This document shows, piece by piece, positions 8,504 to 17,065 of a stretch of DNA of 64,000 nucleotides (the stretch's first letter is position 1; the number at the start of each line of letters is the position of its first letter). The position numbers and the translations under genes were made by a program. This stretch comes from Mycetocola zhadangensis (GTDB lineage: Bacteria > Actinomycetota > Actinomycetes > Actinomycetales > Microbacteriaceae): assembly GCF_003668565.1 (NCBI RefSeq), contig NZ_RCWJ01000003.1:186001-250000 (forward strand), given 5' to 3'. The notes under the pieces were generated by a model that did no database searches, was not told where the DNA came from, and saw only the letters and a list, made by a program, of their open reading frames with translations.

Positions 8504-10150
8504 ATGACCACCGTTGTCGCCCGCATTTCTGATGCCCTCGCCCCATCCATTTCCCACGCGTTCGGCATTATGGGCAACGGAAACGCCCACTTCATCGAGG
8601 CGCTCAGCCGGACGGCAATCTCCTACACCGCCGTGCGCCACGAGGTTGCCACGGTCGCGGCCGCCGACGCGTTCTATCGCACGAGCGGCAGACTGGCCGT
8701 CGCCACGACGACCTACGGAGCGGGGTTCACCAACACGCTCACCGCACTCGCCGAAGCCGTTCAGGCGCACACTCCCCTCGTGCTGCTGGTCGGCGACGCG
8801 CCCACCACCGGTCCGCGTCCGTGGGACGTCGACCAGCGGGGCCTCGCGGCATCCGTCGGCGTTCCGACCTTCACCGTCGGCACAGCGGATGCAGGCCAGG
8901 TCACGATCGCGGCCGTCAGCCACGCACTCACCCACCGCACCCCCGTCGTGCTCGCGCTGCCGTACGACCTCGCCACCGCCGAGTCCGACGAACTCGCCGC
9001 CCTGCCGGTGGTTCGGCGACCGACACCCCTCGTGCCAGGGCAGGCAGACATCACCGCCGCGGCTCGCGCGCTGTCTGGAGCCCGCCGCCCGGTGATCATT
9101 GCCGGCCGTGGCGCGTGGCTCGCCGGGGCCGCCACACCGCTCAGCGATCTCGCCGACGCGCTCGGCGCCCTCACGGCCACCACGGCGCTCGGCCGGTCTC
9201 TGTTCGAACGCGCCGAATTCGACCTCGGCATCATCGGTGGGTTCGGGCAGGACGCCGCCATGCAACTTATCGGTACCGCCGACGTTGTGCTCGTGGCCGG
9301 CGCAGGCCTCAACCAGTTCAGCACCCGATTCGGCTCGCTCTTCGGCGCCGAAGCCACGGTGATTCGCATCGACGACAGCAACCCGGCCGCCCACCCCGCC
9401 GTGACCCTCACCATCAACGGCGACGCGGCACTCGCGGCGAGCGCCATCGTCGCCGCCATCGACCCGGAGCCGGGACGCACCGCGGGCTGGCGTGAACAGT
9501 TGACAGCGGATGCCACCCGGTTGCGCATTCGGGACGCCGGCGTCGGCACCTGTGACGACGGCAGGCTCGATCCGCGCAGCGTAGCGATCCGGCTGGCCGG
9601 CTCGCTCCCCGAGAATCGCGTCACTGTGACAGACGGCGGACACTTTCTCGGCTGGTCCAACACCTACTGGGCAGCATCCTCACCGAATCGCTCCATCATG
9701 GTCGGCACGGCGTTCCAGTCGATCGGTCTCGGCTTCGGCAGTGCCGTTGGCGCGGCGGCAGCCCTCCCCGACGCCACTCTTGTCGTCTCGACCGGGGACG
9801 GCGGCGGACTGATGGCCCTCGCCGACCTTGATTCGGTCATCCGCACCACCAAACGCGGAGTCATCGTGGTCTGGAACGACGCGGCATACGGAGCCGAGGT
9901 CCACGTGTATGGCCGGATGGGACTCGGCACGAGCCCGATGCTCATCGACGAAGCCGACTTCGCTGGGATCGCGCGATCCCTCGGCGGCCGGGGTGACATC
10001 ATCCGTTCACTGGACGACTTCGCCGCCTTCGAACAGTGGGCAGAATCGGGCGCCGACGGCGTCTACCTGCTCGACTGCCGCATCTCGGCGAGCGTCGTTG
10101 CGCCGTTCCAGGACGAAATTTTCGAGCACGCTGTGGCGGTTCCGGTCTAG
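8504..10150 (+). CDS. Thiamine diphosphate-dependent enzyme (acetolactate synthase/benzoylformate decarboxylase-like)
   Basis: 548 aa with the three-domain layout of ThDP enzymes. The N-terminal Pyr domain has the expected catalytic Glu in 'VRHEVATVAAADAFYRTSGR'; a central domain (about 190-330) follows; the C-terminal PP domain has 'GDGGGLMALADLDSVI' and 'NDAAYGAE', the metal-diphosphate motif. It may decarboxylate or carboligate a 2-oxo acid; the substrate is not evident. AAGGA lies 5 nt before the ATG. It follows iclR, and its C-terminal 23 codons resemble a relic at 13030-13098, so a paralogue once existed nearby. Confidence 0.8.
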   Translation: MTTVVARISDALAPSISHAFGIMGNGNAHFIEALSRTAISYTAVRHEVATVAAADAFYRTSGRLAVATTTYGAGFTNTLTALAEAVQAHTPLVLLVGDAPTTGPRPWDVDQRGLAASVGVPTFTVGTADAGQVTIAAVSHALTHRTPVVLALPYDLATAESDELAALPVVRRPTPLVPGQADITAAARALSGARRPVIIAGRGAWLAGAATPLSDLADALGALTATTALGRSLFERAEFDLGIIGGFGQDAAMQLIGTADVVLVAGAGLNQFSTRFGSLFGAEATVIRIDDSNPAAHPAVTLTINGDAALAASAIVAAIDPEPGRTAGWREQLTADATRLRIRDAGVGTCDDGRLDPRSVAIRLAGSLPENRVTVTDGGHFLGWSNTYWAASSPNRSIMVGTAFQSIGLGFGSAVGAAAALPDATLVVSTGDGGGLMALADLDSVIRTTKRGVIVVWNDAAYGAEVHVYGRMGLGTSPMLIDEADFAGIARSLGGRGDIIRSLDDFAAFEQWAESGADGVYLLDCRISASVVAPFQDEIFEHAVAVPV

Positions 10151-10195
10151 CCCGAGAGGGTCGACCCGCGCGCGACCGCGGAGTAGCTTGGGTGC

Positions 10196-11575
10196 GTGTT
10201 CGTTACCGCGACCGACGCACGGGCCGCTCACGCCACGGGCGTCGGGCGCCTTCTCTCGAGCTATCGGGCCGTTCCTGCCGGCTCTCCGGTGCGGCTCGCC
10301 AAACCCAGTTCCAACCTGTTTCGCACCCGGGCGCGCACGTCAGCGCCCGGGCTCGACACGTCGGGGCTGACGAACGTTATCGCGGTCGACCCGCACGAAC
10401 GAACGGCCGACGTGTCCGGCATGTGCACGTACGAAGACCTCGTCGCCGCGACCCTGCGCTTCGGACTGGCCCCACTGGTCGTGCCGCAGCTGAAGACCAT
10501 CACGCTCGGCGGTGCGGTCACCGGCCTGGGCATCGAGTCGACGTCGTTCCGCAACGGGCTGCCGCACGAATCGGTGCTCGAGATGGACATTCTCACCGGT
10601 GCAGGAGAGGTGCTCACGGCAACGCCCGATCAGCATTCCGACCTGTATCGCGCGTTCCCCAACTCTTACGGAACGCTCGGTTATGCGGTGCGGCTGCGCA
10701 TCGGGCTTGAGCCGGTTCGACCGTTCGTCGCGCTCCGGCACCTGCGGTTCCACTCACTCCCGAACCTCGTCGACGCATTGGATGGCATCATCGAGACCGG
10801 AACACTGGGCGGCACCCACGTCGATTACCTCGATGGGGTGGTGTTCGGTCGCGACGAGAGCTACCTGTGCGTTGGGTTCCAGACCGCTGCTCCCGGACCG
10901 GTCAGCGACTACACCGGCCAGCAGATCTACTACCGGTCGATCCGGCATGAGAACGGTGCCGTCGACGACCGGCTGACTCTGTCGGACTACCTGTGGCGGT
11001 GGGACACCGACTGGTTTTGGTGCTCCGAAGCGTTCGGCGCACAGCATCCGTTCGTCCGTCGAATCTGGCCGCAGCGATTTCGTCGAAGCAGCGTCTACTC
11101 GAAGCTCATGGTGTACGAACAGCGGTTCTCCATCGGCGATCGTCTGGAGCGGCTTAAGGGCCGCCCGCCGCGCGAGCGTGTGGTGCAAGACATTGAGGTG
11201 CCGATCGAGCGGTGCGCCGACTTCATCGACTGGTTTCTCGCCACCGTGCCGATCACCCCGATCTGGCTCTGCCCGCTGCGGCTGCGCGACGACGCAGGCT
11301 GGCCGCTCTATCCGATTCCGCCGCAGCGCAGCTACGTCAACGTCGGCTTCTGGTCCACAGTGCCGGTCGGTTCGAGCGAGGGCGAGATGAACCGCCGGAT
11401 CGAACGCACGGTCAGCGAGCTCGACGGGCACAAATCGCTGTACTCGGATTCGTACTACTCCCCCGACGAATTCGACACGCTCTACGGCGGCGAGACGTAT
11501 CGCTCTGTGAAAGAACGGTACGACCCGAACTCGCGACTTCTCGACCTCTATGCGAAGGCGGTGCAACGACGATGA
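10196..11575 (+). CDS. tmsA: FAD-binding oxidoreductase, TmsA/BfaA-like (10-methylene fatty acyl reductase)
   Basis: 459 aa. Residues about 40-170 form a PCMH-type FAD domain ('TNVIAVDPHERTADVSGMCTYEDLV', 'PLVVPQLKTITLGGAVTGLGIES', 'FPNSYGTLGYAVRLRIGLEPV'), then a DHCR24-like C-terminal part. It overlaps the next gene (a methyltransferase) by ATGA. This pair matches the actinobacterial tms/bfa genes, in which the methyltransferase makes a 10-methylene acyl chain and the flavoprotein reduces it to 10-methyl (tuberculostearic-type) acid. Assigned by family and pairing; the start is GTG. Confidence 0.75.
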   Translation: MFVTATDARAAHATGVGRLLSSYRAVPAGSPVRLAKPSSNLFRTRARTSAPGLDTSGLTNVIAVDPHERTADVSGMCTYEDLVAATLRFGLAPLVVPQLKTITLGGAVTGLGIESTSFRNGLPHESVLEMDILTGAGEVLTATPDQHSDLYRAFPNSYGTLGYAVRLRIGLEPVRPFVALRHLRFHSLPNLVDALDGIIETGTLGGTHVDYLDGVVFGRDESYLCVGFQTAAPGPVSDYTGQQIYYRSIRHENGAVDDRLTLSDYLWRWDTDWFWCSEAFGAQHPFVRRIWPQRFRRSSVYSKLMVYEQRFSIGDRLERLKGRPPRERVVQDIEVPIERCADFIDWFLATVPITPIWLCPLRLRDDAGWPLYPIPPQRSYVNVGFWSTVPVGSSEGEMNRRIERTVSELDGHKSLYSDSYYSPDEFDTLYGGETYRSVKERYDPNSRLLDLYAKAVQRR

Positions 11576-12891
11576 CGACGTTCAGGGAACGAACCGAGCG
11601 CACTCGAGACAAGACGGCGAAGCTCACGATTGCGGAAGTCCTCGAGATCTTCGCGGGTGGCCAGCTCCCACTACGGTTCTCGGCGTACGACGGCAGTTCG
11701 GCCGGGCCGCCGGACGCCGCGTTTGGGTTGGAGCTGAAGACGCCGCGCGGGCTGACCTATCTCGCCACGAGTCGAGGAGACCTCGGCCTCGCCAGAGCAT
11801 ATGTCGCCGGCGACCTCGACACGCACGGGGTCCACCCCGGTGATCCCTACGAACTCCTCAAGACCCTCTCCGATGCACTGGTGTTTGAGATGCCGCCACC
11901 GCCGGTGCTCGCAAAGGTGATCCGTTCCATCGGCGTCGAGCACTTGCGGCCGGTCGCTCCGCCGCCCGAAGAGATGCCCGCCCGCTGGCGCCGCATCACC
12001 GATGGGCTCCGGCATAGCAAGAGCAGGGACGCCGAAGCGATCCACCACCACTACGACGTCTCAAACCGTTTCTACGAATGGGTACTCGGCCCGTCGATGA
12101 CATACACCTGCGCGTGCTACCCGCACGAAGGCGCATCGCTCGACGAGGCGCAGGAGAACAAATACCGGCTTGTGTTCGAGAAGCTGCGGCTCAAGCCAGG
12201 CGACCGTTTGCTCGACGTCGGATGCGGCTGGGGCGGCATGGTGCGCTACGCCGCCCGTCGCGGCGTGTACACGACCGGTGTGACCCTGTCCACGGAGCAA
12301 AGCTCCTGGGCGCAGCGGGCGATCGCCGCCGAAGGTCTCGGTGATCTCGCCGAAGTTCGCTACGGCGACTACCGCGATATCACCGAGGCCGGTTTCGACG
12401 CGGTGTCGTCGATCGGCCTGCTCGAACACATCGGGGTGCGCAACTATCCGGTCTACTTCGAATTCTTACAGTCCCGGCTGCGCCCCGGCGGGTTGTTGCT
12501 CAACCACTCGATCACGCGGCCGGACAACCGGTCCGAACCGCTCGCCCGTGGGTTCATTGACCGCTATGTCTTCCCCGACGGCGAGCTCACCGGTTCGGGA
12601 CGCATTCTCAGCGAGGCCCAGAATGTGGGTCTCGAGGTGCTGCACGAGGAGAACCTGCGGCCGCACTACGCGAGAACACTTCGGGACTGGTGCGCCAACC
12701 TCGTCGACAACTGGGACGACGCTGTCGAGGAGGTGGGACTCGCCACCGCAAAAGTGTGGGGCCTGTACATGGCCGGTTCGCGTCTCGCATTCGAGACCGG
12801 CGGCATCCAACTCCATCAAATCCTGGCGGTGAGGCCGGGCGATCATGACGACACTGGCAACCTGCCGCTGCGGCCCTGGTGGAGACCGTAA
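11572..12891 (+). CDS. tmsB: SAM-dependent fatty acyl methyltransferase, TmsB/UfaA1/Cfa-like
   Basis: 439 aa. Cyclopropane-fatty-acyl-phospholipid synthase family: an N-terminal accessory domain (about 1-140: 'GPPDAAFGLELKTPRGLTYLATSRGDLGLARAYVAGDLD') and a class I methyltransferase core with 'AIHHHYDVSNRFYEWVLGPSMTYTCACY', 'LLDVGCGWGGMVRYAA' and 'EHIGVRNYPVYF'. The start is the ATG at 11572 overlapping the tmsA stop; the reading frame is open upstream but lies within tmsA. With tmsA it should convert oleoyl chains in phospholipids to 10-methylstearoyl chains (known for tms/bfa homologues; inferred here). Confidence 0.8.
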   Translation: MTTFRERTERTRDKTAKLTIAEVLEIFAGGQLPLRFSAYDGSSAGPPDAAFGLELKTPRGLTYLATSRGDLGLARAYVAGDLDTHGVHPGDPYELLKTLSDALVFEMPPPPVLAKVIRSIGVEHLRPVAPPPEEMPARWRRITDGLRHSKSRDAEAIHHHYDVSNRFYEWVLGPSMTYTCACYPHEGASLDEAQENKYRLVFEKLRLKPGDRLLDVGCGWGGMVRYAARRGVYTTGVTLSTEQSSWAQRAIAAEGLGDLAEVRYGDYRDITEAGFDAVSSIGLLEHIGVRNYPVYFEFLQSRLRPGGLLLNHSITRPDNRSEPLARGFIDRYVFPDGELTGSGRILSEAQNVGLEVLHEENLRPHYARTLRDWCANLVDNWDDAVEEVGLATAKVWGLYMAGSRLAFETGGIQLHQILAVRPGDHDDTGNLPLRPWWRP

Positions 12892-12943
12892 CCGCGGCGG
12901 ATCGTGCCACGGGGTGTGGCGTCGGTTATCGGGACGTCGGATC

Positions 12944-13011
12944 GGTCCGATACGGTTCTATACGATCCTTGGCGATCGAACAGGGGTTCACCCGGCGGGA
13001 TCCTCACCCGA
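12944..13011 (+). repeat. Duplicated promoter/leader segment, copy A
   Basis: About 68 bp that align with 15283-15351 upstream of hpaH, including a 21-bp identical stretch (12991-13011) and the TATACGATC element (12959-12967). In hpaH the segment carries the promoter/leader; here it leads into a broken gene. See the relic at 13011-13098. Confidence 0.75.
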
Positions 13012-13098
13012 TGGATCGAATCCTTGAAAAATGGTGTCTATCTCCTTGATTGCCGCGTTTCCTTAAGTGTTGTGGCGTCATATCAAGAGGAGATTTAC
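13011..13098 (+). pseudogene. Relic of a second ThDP enzyme gene (3' end only)
   Basis: Read in the frame starting at 13030, the DNA encodes NGVYLLDCRVSLSVVA, then SYQEEIY. This matches DGVYLLDCRISASVVA and PFQDEIF at the C-terminus of the ThDP enzyme at 8504-10150. Codon use is more A/T-rich than in that gene. No start, no upstream coding part and no matching stop remain; the fragment is fused to promoter copy A. I infer a large internal deletion of a paralogue. An ATG at 13011 opens only a 12-codon frame in another phase. Confidence 0.7.
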
Positions 13099-13167
13099 AG
13101 CGCGCCGCCGCGGTGCGTGCCCAGAAGTACTCGGCCCTGACGCTAACGACCGTCCGGCGAAGAGCGA

Positions 13168-13929
13168 TCAGCCGAGCGCGGACATGCGGTCGGCGAGCCA
13201 CTTTGATCCGCCGTGTGCGGTCAATCCGCCGTCGATCGGGATCTCCGCGCCGGTAATAAAGGAAGAGGCGTCGCTGAGAAGGAATGCAACGAGCTGCGCG
13301 ACCTCATCCACCGTACCGCCGCGTCCCAACAAGGAACCAGCGACATTGGCTTCGACGAACCCAGCAGGCGCAGCCCTCGTCATCTCGGTCTCGATGTGCC
13401 CGGGTGCAACGAGATTCACCCGGATGCCCCGCGAGCCGTATTCGAGTGCCGCGGCTTTCGTGAGACCCCGCAGTGCCCACTTGCTCGCGTTGTAAGCGAC
13501 GCCCCAGTGCCCGGTGAAGCCAGCGACCGACCCAATGTTGACAATGGACCCGCCCGCCTGCATCAGCGGTGCAAGGTGCTTCGCTCCCAGGGTCGGGCCG
13601 ATCGCGTTAATCGAGAAGATGCGCTGCATCTCTTCAGGATCGGCGCTGGGTACGCGGCTGCGGCCCGAGACGCCGGCGTTGTTGACGAGACCGTCAACGC
13701 GGTTGTAACGTTCCGCGAGCCAGCTGGCCAATGCCACCCAGTCGTCCTCGCTGGAAACGTCACCCGCACGCCCCTCGACACCGTCGATATCGGGCGCGCG
13801 TAAATCGATCGCCACAACACTGGCACCAAGGCGCGCAAACAGCTGCGCTTCAGTGAGCCCTTGGCCCCTGCCCGCCCCTGTCACGACAATGACGCGGCCG
13901 GCCAGGTTCACAACTGGAACGCTCATCAT
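13168..13929 (-). CDS. Short-chain dehydrogenase/reductase
   Basis: 253 aa classical SDR. Seen: 'VTGAGRGQG' (NAD(P)-binding), 'NNAG', the Ser in 'IVNIGSVAG', Tyr-x-x-x-Lys in 'YNASK', and 'APGHIETEMT'. The Asp after the second strand ('AIDLRAP') suggests NAD(H). It lies only 5 bp downstream of the ABC binding-protein gene, so it is probably co-transcribed with it and may oxidise the imported compound or an alcohol derived from it (inference). Two adjacent ATGs (13929, 13926) follow an AGGGGGG site. Confidence 0.85.
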   Translation of the reverse strand: MMSVPVVNLAGRVIVVTGAGRGQGLTEAQLFARLGASVVAIDLRAPDIDGVEGRAGDVSSEDDWVALASWLAERYNRVDGLVNNAGVSGRSRVPSADPEEMQRIFSINAIGPTLGAKHLAPLMQAGGSIVNIGSVAGFTGHWGVAYNASKWALRGLTKAAALEYGSRGIRVNLVAPGHIETEMTRAAPAGFVEANVAGSLLGRGGTVDEVAQLVAFLLSDASSFITGAEIPIDGGLTAHGGSKWLADRMSALG

Positions 13930-13934
13930 CCCCC

Positions 13935-14960
13935 CTAGAGAACCGGCGCCGCGGACCAGAGAATTTCGTCGACAGGCAACGGCTCGCTGACCGTCCCGAA
14001 CTTGGCGAGCTGATCGGTTGCCTTCACGGCGGCGTCCGTGTCGACCGCGAGCCGCATGGGCGGGAGAGAGCGAGAAACCTCGTCGACCGGCACCTGAGTC
14101 ACTTCGGCCCGGATCTTCGCGACCTCCTCGAGGTTCGCAGGGTCGTCGTAGAAATCGATTCCCTTTTGCAGCGCCTCTACGAATGCTTCTGCGGCGTCGG
14201 CGTTTTCCTCAAGCCACGCGTCGGTCGCCGCCCACAGGGTGATGGGAGCACCCGCGCGAGTCTCTCGCACGGGATTGGCGATCACTTCGTTCGCGTCGTC
14301 GCCGATCAACTGCGAGTAGAAAGGCTCGGTCGGAATGACCGCATCGACCTGACCATTCTCCAGCGACGCCGCCATGCCCGCATATGGCACGGCCACCGTG
14401 TTCACCTCATCCGCTCTCACGCCGGCCGCGTCGAGAGCGGCGTAGAACTCAGAGGAGCCGCCCGCACCAAGGGAATCAAATGCGACGGTGGCGCCCTTCA
14501 GATCGGAGAGGTCTTTGAGCCCGCTGTCGTCGCGCACCACGACACCCGAGGTGTCGATCTCGTCGCTGACGATACTGTTGCCGGCGACTACGCGGACGGC
14601 CATCCCCTCGGCGGTCGAAGCGACCATAGTGTCCCAAGCCGCAGTAATAATATCGGCTGACCCTCCTACCGCTTGGGCGAGGTTGTCCTGCGGCGGCCCA
14701 CCACGCTTGATTTCGACATTGAGTCCGGCATCCGCGAAGTAACCTTGCTGTTCTGCTATGAGGAGCGGTTCGTACGCGATTGCGGCGTAAAGCACGGTTA
14801 TCTCTTCCGCGCCGTCTCCGCTGGCCTCGGTCGAGGCGGGCGCAGAGGACGCGCAGCCGGAAGCCAAAAGAGCGAATGCTGCGACCGCGGGCACAAGCGC
14901 GAAGCGCCGCCGGACGGATCGTGGACTCAGCGGCGAACGAAGTAGGTTGCTGCGGGTCAT
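13935..14960 (-). CDS. ABC transporter substrate-binding lipoprotein, SsuA/TauA (NMT1/THI5-like) family
   Basis: 341 aa. A signal peptide ends in the lipobox 'LLASGCASS'. The mature part shows 'ITVLYAAIAYEPLLIAEQQGYFADAGLNVEIKRGG', 'GATVAFDSLGAGGSSEFYAALDAAGV' and 'VDAVIPTEPF', typical of binding proteins for sulfonates, nitrate, pyrimidine precursors or aromatic acids. The start at 14960 has AGAGGAG upstream. No permease or ATPase gene is adjacent. It is divergent from hpaH, so the ligand may be a phenylacetate-type compound (inference). Confidence 0.85.
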   Translation of the reverse strand: MTRSNLLRSPLSPRSVRRRFALVPAVAAFALLASGCASSAPASTEASGDGAEEITVLYAAIAYEPLLIAEQQGYFADAGLNVEIKRGGPPQDNLAQAVGGSADIITAAWDTMVASTAEGMAVRVVAGNSIVSDEIDTSGVVVRDDSGLKDLSDLKGATVAFDSLGAGGSSEFYAALDAAGVRADEVNTVAVPYAGMAASLENGQVDAVIPTEPFYSQLIGDDANEVIANPVRETRAGAPITLWAATDAWLEENADAAEAFVEALQKGIDFYDDPANLEEVAKIRAEVTQVPVDEVSRSLPPMRLAVDTDAAVKATDQLAKFGTVSEPLPVDEILWSAAPVL

Positions 14961-15050
14961 GTGTGTGTACTCCTCTTTGAGACGAACTTCATGCCCGCCG
15001 GCGACGCGGGGCGGGGATGCCCCTCCGAACCAGAGATGCATTTTCCGACG

Positions 15051-15077
15051 ATAATACATGTTTTCCGAATCTTACAA
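15051..15077 (-). promoter_or_regulatory. Candidate promoter of the binding protein-SDR operon
   Basis: On the minus strand TTGTAA (15077-15072), a short 15-bp spacer and TATTAT (15056-15051), about 90 nt upstream of the ATG at 14960. The spacing is not ideal. Confidence 0.4.
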
Positions 15078-15282
15078 AATCAGCGATGAAGCGCTCGAAC
15101 CACACGACCAGGTGAGCCTCCTCGCGCAGACGCCTCCGGGTTCACCGGCGCAGCGCAGGACGCCGGAGCCGCACAATCGCCGGATCCCCAACGGTCGTCA
15201 TTCCCCATATGGAGCAGATTTATCAGAACCCGGTACGAGTAAAAAAGCGGGTCGCTACCGCCGGTTAGCAGGGAAAGCCGGA

Positions 15283-15351
15283 GGTCGGATATGGTTCGTA
15301 TACGATCACCGGCGATCTCACGGGTCTCAGCCCCGGCGGGATCCTCACCCG
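15283..15351 (+). promoter_or_regulatory. hpaH promoter/leader, copy B of the duplicated segment
   Basis: Contains TATGGT (15290-15295, possible -10) followed by the 10-bp palindrome TCGTATACGA (15296-15305). Similar layouts occur at 12949-12967 and 17043-17066, suggesting one regulator, most simply the GntR protein at 18552. GAAAGG before the hpaH ATG is the ribosome binding site. Confidence 0.55.
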
Positions 15352-15364
15352 AAAGGCCTGGCGC

Positions 15365-16150
15365 ATGCTCGAAAAATCCGTCATCGACGGTATCGCCAAC
15401 GAACTCTACGAGGCTGAGCAGTCGCGAACCACAGTTCCGCGCCTCACTGCCCGTTATCCCGACATGACGGTTGAGGATTCCTACGCCGTTCAGAACGTGT
15501 GGAAGGAACGCGGCCTCGCCTCAGGACGACGGCTCGTCGGCCGCAAGATCGGCCTCACCTCCAAAGTGATGCAGGTCGCCACAGGCATCACCGAACCCGA
15601 CTACGGCATCATCTTCGACGATATGGTCTACGAGAATGGTTCGGTCATTCCCCACGACACGTTCTCGAACGTGCGAATCGAGGTTGAGCTCGCGTTTGTG
15701 CTCGGCAAGCAGCTCGAGGGCCCGAACTGCACTCTTTTCGACGTGCTTGACGCCACCGAGTACGTGATCCCTGCCCTTGAAATTCTCGACTCCCGCATCG
15801 AGATGCAGGGCCGCACGATCGTCGACACGATCTCGGACAACGCTGCCATGGGCGCAATGGTCATGGGCGGCACCCCCGTTCGCATTGGCGACGTCGACCT
15901 GCGCTGGATCTCCGCCCTGCTCTACCGCAACGAAACCATCGAAGAGTCCGGTGTGGCCGCGGCGGTACTCAACCACCCCGCGGCCGGTGTGTACTGGCTC
16001 GCCAACAAACTCGCCAAGCACGGCACCCGCCTCGAAGCCGGCGAAATCATCCTGGCCGGCTCCTTCACCCGCCCCATGTGGGTCGAAAAGGGCGACACAG
16101 TTCACGCAGACTACGGACAGTTGGGATCCATCACATGCCGCTTCAGCTAG
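15365..16150 (+). CDS. hpaH: 2-oxohepta-3-ene-1,7-dioate hydratase
   Basis: 261 aa, the usual size of HpaH/MhpD hydratases of the FAH superfamily. Seen: 'RRLVGRKIGLTSKVMQ', 'GIIFDDM', the metal-binding 'RIEVELAFVLGKQL', 'ALEILDSRI' and 'GMVWVEKGD'-like end 'PMWVEKGDTVHADYG'. In the homoprotocatechuate pathway it hydrates 2-oxohept-3-enedioate to 4-hydroxy-2-oxoheptanedioate, the substrate of HpaI, whose gene overlaps it by 16 nt. It is the first gene of the plus-strand hpa operon. Confidence 0.88.
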   Translation: MLEKSVIDGIANELYEAEQSRTTVPRLTARYPDMTVEDSYAVQNVWKERGLASGRRLVGRKIGLTSKVMQVATGITEPDYGIIFDDMVYENGSVIPHDTFSNVRIEVELAFVLGKQLEGPNCTLFDVLDATEYVIPALEILDSRIEMQGRTIVDTISDNAAMGAMVMGGTPVRIGDVDLRWISALLYRNETIEESGVAAAVLNHPAAGVYWLANKLAKHGTRLEAGEIILAGSFTRPMWVEKGDTVHADYGQLGSITCRFS

Positions 16151-16944
16151 CTTCAACCTTCCGCGACAACCTCGCCGAGGCCGACCGGCCGCTCATCGGC
16201 ATGTGGGTGTGCTCTGGCAGCCCGCTGGTCGCCGAGATCTGCGCCGGCTCCGGCCTCGACTGGCTGCTCATCGATGGCGAGCACGGGCCGCTCGGGCTTG
16301 AGTCGATCGTGGCCCAACTGCAGGCGATTGCGGGGTATCCGATCACGCCGCTGGTCCGCGCCCCCTCCGGTGACACCGTCATCATCAAGCAGTACCTCGA
16401 CCTTGGCGTGCAGAACCTCCTTGTGCCGATGGTCAACACCGGCGACGAGGCCCGTGCCGTCGTCTCCGCCGTTCGCTATCCGCCGCACGGCGTCCGCGGG
16501 GTCGGCAGCGCCCTGGCGCGCGGCGCTCGCTGGAACCGTGTCGACAACTACCTCACGCGAGCCGACGAATTCACCTCGCTTTTTGTTCAAATCGAAACAG
16601 CGGATGCTGTCGCGAACGCAGCCGAGATCGCGAGCGTCGATGGCGTGGACGGCGCATTCGTCGGACCCTCAGATCTCGCTGCATCGATGGGCCTGCTCGG
16701 GCAGCAGGAACACCCGGACGTTGTCGCCTCGGTCGAACAGACCATCCGCACCATCGCGGGACTGGGCAAGCCGGTCGGCGTGAACGCGTTCGACCCGAGT
16801 GTGGCGCATCGTTACCTGGAGGCTGGCGCGCACTTCGTCCTCGTCGGCGCCGATGTTGCCCTGTTGGCCCGCGGCTCCGAAGCGCTGACGGCCAAGTACA
16901 TTCCGTCCAGCGACCCCGCAGAGACAACGCGAGCCAGCTACTAG
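16135..16944 (+). CDS. hpaI: 4-hydroxy-2-oxoheptane-1,7-dioate aldolase
   Basis: 269 aa class II pyruvate aldolase. Seen: the catalytic His in 'IDGEHGPLG', Arg in 'LVRAPS', Gln and Glu in 'FVQIETADAV' and the metal-site segment 'GAFVGPSDLAASMG'. It splits the hydrated dioate to pyruvate and succinate semialdehyde, the last carbon-carbon cleavage of the pathway. The ATG at 16135 overlaps the end of hpaH. A strong hairpin follows. Confidence 0.9.
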   Translation: MPLQLASTFRDNLAEADRPLIGMWVCSGSPLVAEICAGSGLDWLLIDGEHGPLGLESIVAQLQAIAGYPITPLVRAPSGDTVIIKQYLDLGVQNLLVPMVNTGDEARAVVSAVRYPPHGVRGVGSALARGARWNRVDNYLTRADEFTSLFVQIETADAVANAAEIASVDGVDGAFVGPSDLAASMGLLGQQEHPDVVASVEQTIRTIAGLGKPVGVNAFDPSVAHRYLEAGAHFVLVGADVALLARGSEALTAKYIPSSDPAETTRASY

Positions 16945-16955
16945 CTGCATACGCC

Positions 16956-16987
16956 CCGGCGCAGGGCGAGGAACAGCCCTGCGCCGG
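16956..16987 (+). terminator. G/C-rich hairpin after hpaI
   Basis: Perfect 12-bp stem: CCGGCGCAGGGC (16956-16967), 8-nt loop, GCCCTGCGCCGG (16976-16987). There is no T-run. It may terminate or attenuate transcription before the next promoter at 17028. Confidence 0.65.
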
Positions 16988-17027
16988 AGCGACATCTCGT
17001 CAATTCCCACGCGCTCGGGTCACGCAG

Positions 17028-17065
17028 TTGCGAAGAACCAAAGATCGTATATGATTTGTTATACG
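17028..17065 (+). promoter_or_regulatory. Promoter with overlapping operator before the hpaG-like gene
   Basis: TTGCGA (17028-17033), a 16-bp spacer and TATGAT (17050-17055) form a good promoter. The perfect dyad CGTATA-N8-TATACG (17046-17065) covers the -10 and start region, a repressor-type position. The TATACG half is shared with 12959 and 15300. Confidence 0.65.

Larger units (their letters stand above)
14961..15364. other. Divergent control region between the binding-protein gene and hpaH
   Basis: 404 bp without a supportable gene. It holds a candidate minus-strand promoter (15051-15077) and, near the right end, the conserved promoter/leader segment copy B with the TATACG operator-like element. 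The middle part (about 15090-15240) shows nothing I recognise. Confidence 0.6.

Noticed and set aside
7811-9643. 610-codon open frame antisense to iclR and the ThDP gene
   Set aside because: High-G+C shadow frame with no domain pattern and no start signals; both plus-strand genes have clear family motifs.
11212-11571. 120-residue N-terminal extension of TmsB
   Set aside because: Overlaps tmsA coding sequence; the ATG at 11572 in the ATGA overlap fits the family start.
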